Positions 17,001 to 22,260 of a stretch of 23,053 bases of DNA are shown in pieces. Numbering within the stretch: the stretch's first letter is position 1; each line of letters opens with the position of its first letter. Made by a program: the position numbers and the translations under genes. The stretch is from a virus, in the IMG/VR virus record IMGVR_UViG_3300030106_002621, positions 1 to 23,053 of that record. One strand, written 5' to 3'. Under the pieces are notes generated by a model, which saw only the letters and a program-made list of their open reading frames with translations, made no database searches and had not been told where the DNA came from.

Positions 17001-17944
17001 TGAAAGCAGGCAGTACGCCTTTGACAGCCGACGAGGTAAGTGTCTCAGGCACCACCAACAAGTTTGTCACCACAGCGCAGAAGAATAAGATTGATCACTT
17101 GACGGTGACTGATGCCACCAACCTAGACACCCACAGGCAGAAGGTAAGCTACATTACAGCCACTTCCCAAGGCATCACGGGCTTCACGGTTCCGTCCGGA
17201 GGTAAGCCTTTGACAGCGGACCAGATTGATGATGCCACCACTGGTAACAAATTTACCAATGCCGCTGGCGTGCAGGCTCTAAGCCACATCGCATCAAACG
17301 CAGATGGCATCACAGCCATTACCACCGGAGTTGGCACCACCATCGACATGGAGGATCTGTCTGATACCGTGGCATTGCTGCCTGACCCTGACACCGATCG
17401 CAGCTCGCAGACGGGAGCTAAGGTGCTCACCATCGCCAGCAACGGAGCTTTCCAAGAAGTTGCAGATGGCGGAGCAGGACAGTTCCTACAAACCAACGGC
17501 AGCGGTGTGTTGTCCTTTGCCAGTGCAGGCGGTGGATGGCATGGCAGCACTACTCTGATCAAAGTCTTGCCAACAGAATGGATGGGTAACGATGTCGGCC
17601 GTGCTATCGTACAAGCACGTATCGAGGACGACACTGCCAACACCCTTGGTGTGCAAATCAATGATGCGTCAGGAAGCATCTTCGCTTTCAATGAAATCCC
17701 GACGGGCTTCAAAGCGACGCACGTCCATGTCTACACGAGTTCTGCGGTCACGAATGGAGTGACAGTGCTGCACTACAACACAACCACTGGTGCCACAAGC
17801 AACTCCACAACCGGGAACACGAACACCAGCATTGACATTACAGACTTAACGTCGTCAACAACCAACGCCCTTGTCATTCAAGTCAGCCCGGGATCAACGT
17901 CTGTATTCACCTTTTCAGCATCCATTACAATCACATCTGTTTGA
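14075..17944 (+). CDS. Giant tail-tip / tail fibre fusion protein
   Basis: This 1289-residue protein is the only large gene between tape measure and lysis genes, so it probably combines distal-tail, hub and receptor-binding roles. Residues 1-~760 look like a structured tip region (YGVVLPEAVRVNFSDHPTVI, then TATDGLSTLRDKPYV); I recognise no enzyme motif there. After a Gly-rich joint (about 790-805) comes fibre sequence: DDQTKLDGIAAGATAND (from 821), then HTGTQTATTISDF, a common fibre motif. Two 63-residue repeats follow near 961-1073. GAGQFLQTNGSGVLSFAS precedes a ~135-residue beta-rich C-terminal domain starting WHGSTTLIKVLP, likely the receptor-facing end. The ATG follows the tape measure stop without a gap. 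The functional split is inference. Confidence 0.75.
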   Translation: MAIRQRYYAPIQSRSGDLYKLSVWDLDHQSASNVQTETWGWISSSDDDAKEIDTIYDSIEIVWDGDNDKVHQPIIGSTLRVTFLAETDDEMGIPKALRKDTEFRVGIKLERYDYTTEAYDPYWYGVVLPEAVRVNFSDHPTVIEITATDGLSTLRDKPYVNTDDSLYAQTTADVHRPARVQIGNCFKHLPHLALWGEQDDFFFECVDLFHESHATLDSSNAITSIESILDNTGCNQNIWYEERDVSPPFFRETEMRTTGATCYDVISNWMSTLGLRLCHTNGAFLAVSPFADRSNINSRLYKSDKRTLVDPDFQFSAAVLQDSNTGLLPDELDLTSEKILEGSTKSYLHPVRGVFYKHLQGGAARLFPEVKWVAIAGDFPQTDQTANLLGQIYEISENYNVQFPLQNDDCIVPTQIALRMVGTFQHFFRPADTSDEDTAIGAQFEVKMKIKVGDKYLKQSVGLEADANLNNDSDFGTIVKTGSDITTWKPLVITDDVEWTSNSADRFSFPAFLDGSRLVPSIDNLQYDAGDGNIVEYPPGFGCTRHPDHPNKQRHNSRSRKVWKQAYEVDLDFALPELPTGNIEETGVEISVEVIMYKNDGTTTSTGSEVFPTNITRPDGARIIGFNLFVGDGADEGDAFYYAELDAKNGREMLLGGESLVASRVVEDYGELGAITANSLYTHKWHSENNFTFGSGQRNLAVLAEEHIRLRGVARDTYSLRFLVSSSELALPHPLHTIKFSEGSASTFMRPFTMTHAISENVIVAEGYKTGRDTGTITAVNDAAKKNGGVSSQGAGGITGTTAEFKPRSTAGSSLPGIAPDDQTKLDGIAAGATANDTDANLKDRANHTGTQTATTISDFASAVTAVQAVVDNAAKVVPLTLNAGGTAFTSVGIEQDAIRADKLLTSTDHQLITQTQLNAIASNTVTNASHTTSIGDIEDKTDLISISAQHNLDDTKDKVGHIQIDGSNGITGLTVKAGSTPLTADEVSVSGTTNKFVTTAQKNKIDHLTVTDATNLDTHRQKVSYITATSQGITGFTVPSGGKPLTADQIDDATTGNKFTNAAGVQALSHIASNADGITAITTGVGTTIDMEDLSDTVALLPDPDTDRSSQTGAKVLTIASNGAFQEVADGGAGQFLQTNGSGVLSFASAGGGWHGSTTLIKVLPTEWMGNDVGRAIVQARIEDDTANTLGVQINDASGSIFAFNEIPTGFKATHVHVYTSSAVTNGVTVLHYNTTTGATSNSTTGNTNTSIDITDLTSSTTNALVIQVSPGSTSVFTFSASITITSV
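16955..17293 (+). repeat. Two 63-residue tail fibre repeats
   Basis: Within the fibre part, a unit beginning GHIQIDGSNGITGLTV (DNA from about 16955) recurs as VSYITATSQGITGFTV (from about 17144), 189 bases later. They align without gaps for about 50 residues, sharing GITGxTV, PLTAD, TxNKF and the helix end. A more distant third copy may precede them (from LNAGGTAFTSVGIEQDAIRA, about 16710). Such units usually build a trimeric fibre shaft; copy number may vary between related phages. Confidence 0.7.
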
Positions 17945-17947
17945 GTT

Positions 17948-18157
17948 ATGATCGAGAATCTTACACACTTTGAGTTCTTAACTGTGGCAGGCGCCTTAGT
18001 GGCGGCATGGGTCAAGTTCCAGTCAGAGTATTCAAAGCTTAATGCGCGGGTCACAGCTTTAGAAACAGACACCGCAGAGTTCAAGCAAGACATGAAACAA
18101 CTTCTCAGTGACATCCAAGAAATCAAGTTGCTGCTTGCCAAAAACAAAGTAGAGTGA
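17948..18157 (+). CDS. Small membrane-anchored coiled-coil protein (possible holin/lysis accessory)
   Basis: This 69-residue protein has one probable membrane segment near the N-terminus (FEFLTVAGALVAAWVKF, residues 8-24) followed by a helix with heptad pattern (about 27-66, SKLNARVTALETDTAEFKQD onward). The layout resembles XhlA-type/hemolysin-like lysis accessories and other phage proteins encoded just before the endolysin. It lies three bases after the fibre gene stop, two genes before the amidase. A lysis role is inferred from topology and position; no catalytic motif is present. Confidence 0.65.
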   Translation: MIENLTHFEFLTVAGALVAAWVKFQSEYSKLNARVTALETDTAEFKQDMKQLLSDIQEIKLLLAKNKVE

Positions 18158-18207
18158 CACTAAGCTGGTTATCACTATCTTGGCACAGAACCAATATCAA
18201 AACAACT

Positions 18208-18375
18208 ATGGTTGACTTTATTCTATCTCATTGGGCAGAGATTGTTCTTGCCCTCATGACCTTTGCCAAGGCGGTGTTGAATCTTGTGCCAAGTGAAAAG
18301 CCCATCCAAATCTGGGGATACCTTGACACCTTGGTAAACGCCATTATCTCTGATCGTCGTGTCGAAAAAAAATAA
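18208..18375 (+). CDS. Small single-span membrane protein, holin candidate
   Basis: This 55-residue protein has one membrane segment (FILSHWAEIVLALMTFAKAV, residues 3-22), then a short VPSEKPIQIWGYLDTLVNAI part and a charged end SDRRVEKK. The frame is open back to a GTG at 18154 that would overlap the previous stop, but the ATG at 18208 follows an A-rich leader (ATATCAAAACAACT) and gives a cleaner N-terminus. It resembles short holin-like proteins of Bacteroidota phages with a segment followed by a TPTEK/VPSEK-like turn; this likeness is from memory. It overlaps the endolysin start by 17 bases, as expected of a lysis cassette. Confidence 0.65.
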   Translation: MVDFILSHWAEIVLALMTFAKAVLNLVPSEKPIQIWGYLDTLVNAIISDRRVEKK

Positions 18376-18865
18376 CACGATCAATCTAGACGGACTAAGG
18401 TTCGGCAGGAATCAAGACAAAGTAATCCTGCATCACACCGCCACAAAACGTATGAAAAAGTACGACGTGGAGTGGTGTCGAGATTTGCACTTGGGCAAAG
18501 GGTGGTACGACATTGGATACCACTTCTACATCGAGTACGACGGTAAGATCAAGCTTGGCCGAGAACTCCACAAGACCGGAGCACATTGCCTCGGGCAAAA
18601 TGTCCAAGCGATCGGTATTGCTTTTGTTGGAGGGCTGGACAGTGACGGTGAGGATGCGGTTACGATTACCGATACTCAGAGGCGCAGTGTTGCTTGGCTG
18701 CTTAAAGAGCTTCGGGAGAAGAGCGGACGAGAACTGCCGATCTACTCACACAACCATTTCCGAGACACCTTCTGCCCGGGCTTTGATGCTCGTGAGGTCG
18801 ATTGGTACAGTTTCTTAGATGACGGAACACCAGATCCAGAGCCTGCTCGTAAAGCTGATAAGTGA
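18359..18865 (+). CDS. Endolysin: N-acetylmuramoyl-L-alanine amidase (T7 lysozyme/PGRP type)
   Basis: This 168-residue amidase would cut the bond between muramic acid and L-alanine in peptidoglycan for host lysis. It has the Amidase_2/PGRP pattern: VILHHTATK (22-30) with the first zinc His, WYDIGYHFYIEYDGKIKLGR (49-68), AIGIAFVGG (84-92), and YSHNHFRDTFCPGF (129-142) giving a second zinc His (H131 or H133) and C139. No signal peptide is seen, so it depends on a holin. The start appears to be GTG at 18359, within the previous gene; no nearby ATG keeps the conserved N-terminus. The charged C-terminal tail (DPEPARKADK) overlaps the nuclease gene. Confidence 0.93.
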   Translation: MSKKNNTINLDGLRFGRNQDKVILHHTATKRMKKYDVEWCRDLHLGKGWYDIGYHFYIEYDGKIKLGRELHKTGAHCLGQNVQAIGIAFVGGLDSDGEDAVTITDTQRRSVAWLLKELREKSGRELPIYSHNHFRDTFCPGFDAREVDWYSFLDDGTPDPEPARKADK

Positions 18866-19187
18866 GCAGTATCCAGATTTGCTCTACTGCGCCACCGTGG
18901 GTGGAGCACGTATGAGCATCAATCAAGCACGAATGATAAAGCGTCAGGGCTACCGTAAAGGTGTTCCTGACCTTATCTTTTATGAGAGTCGCAAAGGGTA
19001 CTACGGCCTTTGCATGGAGATCAAAAAGAAAGGAGGCCAACCATCGCCACACCAACGTGCTTGGATAGCTGACCTCCAACGGAGAGGGTATCAAGCCCTA
19101 ATATGCAAGGGTCTTGATCAGTGTATCGAGGCTTTTGAGGAATACTTCAATCTTCAACTCTCTCGAACACCGGACGCACCTGAATAA
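18819..19187 (+). CDS. VRR-NUC-type PD-(D/E)XK nuclease
   Basis: This 122-residue stand-alone nuclease has the VRR-NUC pattern. The PD-(D/E)XK core is GVPDLIF (48-54) with D51 and GLCMEIKKKGGQPSPHQ (63-79) with E67, K69 and Q79, and GYQALICKG follows. The first helix and a CATVGGAR segment (24-31) precede it. Phage stand-alone VRR-NUC proteins are thought to act on branched or flapped DNA in recombination or packaging. The gene overlaps the amidase by 47 bases and is the last plus-strand gene; its 3' end overlaps the convergent regulator gene by 41 bases. Length fits the family (about 100-130). Confidence 0.9.
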   Translation: MTEHQIQSLLVKLISEQYPDLLYCATVGGARMSINQARMIKRQGYRKGVPDLIFYESRKGYYGLCMEIKKKGGQPSPHQRAWIADLQRRGYQALICKGLDQCIEAFEEYFNLQLSRTPDAPE

Positions 19188-19374
19188 AGACGCTTTGTCC
19201 TAACACCTGTGCCCACTTCTTTAAGGTGTCAAACTTCGGGCAGAGGACTCCACGCTCGTACTTAGACAGGGTAGACTTGTCAATATCAGCCATTTCTGAC
19301 AACAAGTCAAGGCTCATGCCATTCCCTTTCCGTACAGTTTGAAGCTGCAAACACAGTTCTTTGATCTCATCCAT
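19147..19374 (-). CDS. XRE-family helix-turn-helix regulator
   Basis: This 75-residue protein is a compact XRE-type DNA-binding protein. The helix-turn-helix is at about 21-42 (SLDLLSEMADIDKSTLSKYE), followed by the typical ERG...P..DTLKKWAQVLG (40-59). The C-terminal strand SVFIQVRPV may aid dimerisation, as in some Hig/Hip-type antitoxins. The frame opens at 19404, but the ATG at 19374 gives the natural N-terminus (MDEIKEL). A Bacteroidota promoter-like site ends only four bases upstream, so the message may be almost leaderless. As the first gene met at the strand junction it may control the early/late switch. No toxin partner was recognised. Confidence 0.88.
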   Translation of the reverse strand: MDEIKELCLQLQTVRKGNGMSLDLLSEMADIDKSTLSKYERGVLCPKFDTLKKWAQVLGQSVFIQVRPVFERVED

Positions 19375-19378
19375 GAGA

Positions 19379-19410
19379 CAAAGATAGATAAAACATTCAA
19401 TCAATCCAAG
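19379..19410 (-). promoter_or_regulatory. Bacteroidota-type promoter for the XRE gene
   Basis: On the minus strand, an exact TAnnTTTG box, TATCTTTG (19386 to 19379), has a TTGG/CTTG element 19-20 bases upstream (about 19406-19410), a partial match to the TTTG upstream box. The start codon at 19374 lies just four bases beyond the downstream box, so the transcript would begin at or next to the ATG. The element overlaps the end of the preceding gene, giving the regulator its own promoter besides any read-through. Confidence 0.5.
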
Positions 19411-19639
19411 TTACTTTGATCTGAAAAGCCTCAAGCTCGTCTGCCTCGATGAACTCAGGGTAACGCTCACGCATCAAGTCCATGACTCTGGGCAGCAGCA
19501 GGAACTCAATGACCTCGCTCTCTTCAACAATGTAATCGGCCCGCATTTTGCCAGATGTCGGACAACGTCCTGCATTGTACTCAATGAACTTCAAGTCTTT
19601 TGACGCACGAACGTGAATAATCGTAGGATATTGCTTCAT
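19397..19639 (-). CDS. Hypothetical protein, 80 residues
   Basis: I do not recognise this protein. The frame is open upstream to 19738, but the ATG at 19639 (MKQYPTIIHVRAS) is favoured: it overlaps the stop of the 27-residue membrane peptide as ATGA and is preceded by GAAAGA. It looks like a small alpha/beta protein: strand (TIIHVRAS), a CPTSGKMRADYIV stretch, then a helix-rich second half (EVIEFLLLPRVMDLMRERYP). There is no membrane segment or known catalytic motif. Confidence 0.65.
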   Translation of the reverse strand: MKQYPTIIHVRASKDLKFIEYNAGRCPTSGKMRADYIVEESEVIEFLLLPRVMDLMRERYPEFIEADELEAFQIKVTWID

Positions 19640-19719
19640 GTGCGAGATCTTTCGATGATGAATGCGGACCCCACGAGGAGCAAGTAAAGAGAGGTGATGA
19701 TGTAAGCTACGATTTCCAT
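19636..19719 (-). CDS. Tiny 27-residue single-span membrane peptide
   Basis: An ORF of 28 codons lies between the dockerin-like gene and the 80-residue gene. The ATG at 19719 sits inside the last codons of the dockerin-like gene, and the TGA at 19636-19638 overlaps the next ATG (ATGA). The peptide starts MEIVAYIITSLYLLLVG, continues SAFIIE and ends in basic RSRT: one membrane span with a positively charged C-terminal end. The tight overlaps on both sides match the coupling seen through this operon. It fills an otherwise unexplained gap. Function unknown. Confidence 0.55.
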   Translation of the reverse strand: MEIVAYIITSLYLLLVGSAFIIERSRT

Positions 19720-19892
19720 TGTGCAGATTGTTTGTCAAGAGGAGGCTGCTGAGACAGCATTTCTAAGAAGTCATACATATCAATAGTGCCGTTCCCGTTG
19801 AAGTCAAACTGAGAAGCTTCACTACCCGGGGTCAACTCTGTGCCGTATGCCGTAAGCAAGAGCAACAGATTCATGATGAAGTCTGACCACAT
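19707..19892 (-). CDS. Dockerin-like / EF-hand-type small protein
   Basis: This 61-residue protein resembles a shortened dockerin. The first part (SDFIMNLLLLLTAYGTE, 3-19) looks like the helix of a dockerin repeat (DLLLLLAAYG). After a short linker comes a complete calcium-binding loop, FDFNGNGTIDMYDFLEML (29-46), with D30, N32, N34, D38 and D41 at loop positions 1, 3, 5, 9 and 12. So it carries about one and a half repeats, only one with a loop. Dockerins normally bind cohesins or other surface proteins; in a phage the partner is unknown. I chose the ATG at 19892; a TTG at 19907 and an ATG at 19874 are alternatives. No classical signal peptide is seen. Confidence 0.6.
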   Translation of the reverse strand: MWSDFIMNLLLLLTAYGTELTPGSEASQFDFNGNGTIDMYDFLEMLSQQPPLDKQSAQWKS

Positions 19893-19922
19893 ACCTCTTT
19901 TACGCAATTATGTCCGCTTGTG

Positions 19923-20708
19923 TTACACAACTTTGCCGTCAACGATTCGCTTATTTTGGACTTCGTACCTATCGCCACTTTTAAACTTGACAAACGCAAA
20001 TCCGTGGTTGTATTTGTTGATTGGACGATATGCCGGAGTCAGCTCTGACAGGCAGCCCATGGTCCAACAAGTGACCACCTTGCCCCGAACATTACGCTCC
20101 GTGTGCTCCCCAGACTGGTGATGATGACCACATATCGTTGGGGTCTTGGCTTTATTGTACAAGGCACGGGCAGGGCTGTTACTACTAGCACCCGTTATCT
20201 CATGACCGTGCATGATCGTGAGCTTGCCAGCCTCGATGTACCGCTTGTCACGCACGACATCCATTCTGTACTTGTCTGCCCACAGCAGGTTGTTGATCTC
20301 AAACTCGTCAATGCCGAGCAACTCAGGGGCTTTGCTCTTCATAAACCGCTCGTAGCGATCCTCGTGGTTGCCGAGTTGATAGATGAAGTGAGCCTTTGGA
20401 AAGACGTTACGGAGTGTCTGGAGGATTGATCGCCCCATGCGTAGTTCCTCTGCAAATCCGCGTCGTCGAGGATCCTTCTCAAATGAGCTTATGCTGTAAC
20501 AGTCAAGGAAGTCCCCATTGATCAGAATGGTGTCAGCCTTGTTGTCTACACCATACTGGATTGCAGCCGTCAGAGCCGCGACATTGTGATAGGGTACGTG
20601 TACATCTGGAAGCAGCAGGACACGCTTGCACTTCTTAGGCAAGGTGTACGGCTTATATGTATCTTCGTCAGAGTAAGGGAGGTTGTAAGGGTTTATTCGC
20701 CTTGGCAT
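19923..20708 (-). CDS. Calcineurin-like metallophosphoesterase
   Basis: This 261-residue protein has the metal-binding motifs of calcineurin-like phosphoesterases in order: LLLPDVHVPYH (about 31-41), INGDFLD (62-68 region), LGNHEDR, IMHGHE and CGHHHQSGEH. These coordinate two metals and hydrolyse phosphodiesters or phosphomonoesters. Phage members may act in DNA metabolism or nucleotide signal turnover; the substrate is not evident. The frame is open to 20849, but the ATG at 20708 (MPRRINPYNLPY) gives the expected N-terminus and overlaps the preceding gene by 16 bases. A 30-base gap separates it from the dockerin-like gene. Confidence 0.9.
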   Translation of the reverse strand: MPRRINPYNLPYSDEDTYKPYTLPKKCKRVLLLPDVHVPYHNVAALTAAIQYGVDNKADTILINGDFLDCYSISSFEKDPRRRGFAEELRMGRSILQTLRNVFPKAHFIYQLGNHEDRYERFMKSKAPELLGIDEFEINNLLWADKYRMDVVRDKRYIEAGKLTIMHGHEITGASSNSPARALYNKAKTPTICGHHHQSGEHTERNVRGKVVTCWTMGCLSELTPAYRPINKYNHGFAFVKFKSGDRYEVQNKRIVDGKVV

Positions 20709-20926
20709 TGTTGTTCGGTAAAGGACAAGCAGATAGGTAGAATAGAAATGGCAGCCAATACGACTGCCATCCATGAGATTCCGTTCAATACTATATCGTT
20801 GCAAGCAGTCCCCGCGATCAACCCCCCGATCGTCCGTTTTGCACTCCAACGCTTCAAATCTCCTTTTGTCTTGAAGGCTTGTGTTAGGTCAAGACCTGCG
20901 AGCGTTTGTAGGAGTTTGTGCTTCAT
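20693..20926 (-). CDS. Small membrane protein with two possible spans
   Basis: This 77-residue protein has a charged N-terminal part (MKHKLLQTLAGLDLTQAFKT), a basic KRWSAKRT motif (25-32 region), then two hydrophobic stretches: TIGGLIAGTACNDIVLNGIS and WMAVVLAAISILPICLSF. The topology, basic cytoplasmic part followed by a hairpin of membrane helices, recalls small phage holins with SxKR before the first span, but that is from memory and its place in the minus-strand early-type block is unusual for a holin. It starts on an ATGA overlap with the preceding stop, which supports it being real. Confidence 0.65.
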   Translation of the reverse strand: MKHKLLQTLAGLDLTQAFKTKGDLKRWSAKRTIGGLIAGTACNDIVLNGISWMAVVLAAISILPICLSFTEQQCQGE

Positions 20927-21201
20927 TCTAATCCAGATATACGACGAATGTGCCGCGAAAGTTCCCTTTGGCTAGGGGCGTAATCGTAAGTGACATCTAG
21001 CTTGTTCATTTCAAAAGTTGCATGCAACTCCCTGAACCTTAGCATTGACAAGTCTGAATCTAATATCTCTGCCTCGTACTCGTCGTGTACATTGTCGTAA
21101 TACCGACACTTGCCCAGCAGGTGCAACAGGTAACTGCGCATGCGCTCTGTGACTTCGGGCTTCTCTAACTCTTCAAAGATGTCGTCGATCCAATCATTCA
21201 T
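20923..21201 (-). CDS. Hypothetical acidic helical protein
   Basis: I do not recognise this 92-residue protein. The ATG at 21201 (MNDWIDDIFEELEKPEV) overlaps the methylase stop; the frame extends to 21243, but the extra residues would lie wholly inside the methylase gene. It is helix-rich and acidic at the start (DDIFEELEKPEVTERMRSYL), with YDNVHDEYEAEILDSDLSML in the middle and a basic end (QRELSRHIRRISGLE). Membrane segments and cysteine motifs are absent. It ends on an ATGA overlap with the membrane protein gene. Confidence 0.65.
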   Translation of the reverse strand: MNDWIDDIFEELEKPEVTERMRSYLLHLLGKCRYYDNVHDEYEAEILDSDLSMLRFRELHATFEMNKLDVTYDYAPSQRELSRHIRRISGLE

Positions 21202-21856
21202 CGCTATGCAGATATAGTAGTTCTGTACTGTGTTTACGACCACCCCAATGTCCTTTTAACAAAACAAACGGCAACCAATCTGCTTGATTGTTTTCACAAA
21301 CAATGACCTGTCCATTCCTTGTCTTTACCCAAGCGCTCAACTTGTCGTAATCCAGTTTGTTGCCAAACGGGTAATGTTCACCACCATTTTGATATGGAGG
21401 ATCAACAAACCAAGTGGCTCTTTCATTTTTGATTTCAGTGTAATCACCACACACTAGAGTCCAATGCTTTATTTTGTCCAAGATGTCTATGGTGCGTTGA
21501 ATCTTATGTGACACTTTAGGTGCTGCCCTTTTGGTCACTGTATTTCTTGGTGTGCTCACGCCTTCGCTCACCACAAATCCTAAATAATTCCGTTCCTCCT
21601 GACTTAAATTGTAATCGCTTAATCTTTCGCCATGTTGCAAAACAGGCAAGCTCTGTAGATCGCGTTTATTACAATTCTGTAGGTAACGCCAAACAGAGAT
21701 GATCGTTGGATTCTTGTCACATAGCACAATGTCGTTTTGCCAATGTTCGAGAGAGTACCGAGCTGATCCTGCAAATGGCTCAATTATTTTGTCATGAGAA
21801 GGCTCCGGATACAACTTAACCACCTTGCTTTTACTCCCGTAATAACTCCACATCAT
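21194..21856 (-). CDS. DNA adenine methylase, D12/Dam-like
   Basis: This 220-residue enzyme should transfer a methyl group from SAM to N6 of adenine. It has WSYYGSKSKVV (3-13) in place of the usual YxGGK start, the SAM-binding motif IIEPFAGSARYSL (24-36), LCDKNPTIISVWRYLQ (45-60) as the acidic loop, and the catalytic DPPY (152-155). It is shorter than Dam (about 270 residues), with a reduced target-recognition region, a form I associate with Bacteroidota phages. It probably protects phage DNA from host restriction or marks it. It overlaps the preceding gene as ATGA and the following gene by 8 bases. Confidence 0.92.
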   Translation of the reverse strand: MMWSYYGSKSKVVKLYPEPSHDKIIEPFAGSARYSLEHWQNDIVLCDKNPTIISVWRYLQNCNKRDLQSLPVLQHGERLSDYNLSQEERNYLGFVVSEGVSTPRNTVTKRAAPKVSHKIQRTIDILDKIKHWTLVCGDYTEIKNERATWFVDPPYQNGGEHYPFGNKLDYDKLSAWVKTRNGQVIVCENNQADWLPFVLLKGHWGGRKHSTELLYLHSDE

Positions 21857-22260
21857 TCATCGCTTTGGACATTCTCATCTTCTCCATACACACCGAACTT
21901 GTAAAGGCCCACGCACTTTAACACCGCACGACTGAGTGCTCTCTTCTCCGCAGTAGCCCAGAAGTAGGCGTTCTTACAGTTCTTTGGACTGGCCTCCCCG
22001 TATGTCACAACCTCTTGCGCCACACGCTGCTTATCGTTTTCCACAAGGTAAGTTGCTGTAGCCTTAAGCACCACCTCGTCGATCGTTGCTACAATCTCTT
22101 CATAGTCGATCTGGATGTTCATTTGAGCTTGGATCTTCTCAATGCCTGTACGCTTGATGATCACAAAGTGGTTGTGTGTGAAGATGTCGTCTTGATGAAG
22201 GTTGTACTTCTCGAAGAGTTCTCGCATCTCCTTCTTTTCATTGTCTGTCAGTTTTCCCAT
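21853..22260 (-). CDS. Possible single-strand annealing / recombination protein
   Basis: This 135-residue protein has a segment AEKRALSRAVLKCVGLYKFG (104-123), preceded by an N-terminal part with FVIIKRTGIEKIQAQMNIQI (32-51). The AEKRAxxRAVLK helix is common in phage Rad52/Erf/Sak-like annealing proteins and in related unnamed Bacteroidota phage proteins. Catalytic motifs are not expected in that group. The protein is shorter than most annealing proteins. The neighbouring methylase and the partial gene upstream agree with a DNA-metabolism block. It starts on a TAATG overlap with the preceding stop. The functional call is tentative. Confidence 0.5.
   Translation of the reverse strand: MGKLTDNEKKEMRELFEKYNLHQDDIFTHNHFVIIKRTGIEKIQAQMNIQIDYEEIVATIDEVVLKATATYLVENDKQRVAQEVVTYGEASPKNCKNAYFWATAEKRALSRAVLKCVGLYKFGVYGEDENVQSDE

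Noticed and set aside
17149-17712. 187-residue minus-strand open frame
   Set aside because: It lies wholly antisense to the fibre part of the tail-tip gene, which has recognisable repeats and motifs; the antisense frame is a by-product of codon use.
18154-18207. GTG start extending the small holin candidate
   Set aside because: The ATG at 18208 has the better leader and directly precedes the membrane segment.
19640-19738. N-terminal extension of the 80-residue gene
   Set aside because: It would overlap the membrane peptide and dockerin-like genes; the ATGA-coupled ATG at 19639 is more natural.
20709-20849. N-terminal extension of the phosphoesterase
   Set aside because: It lies inside the membrane protein gene and the added residues do not look like the family; the ATG at 20708 fits the domain start.
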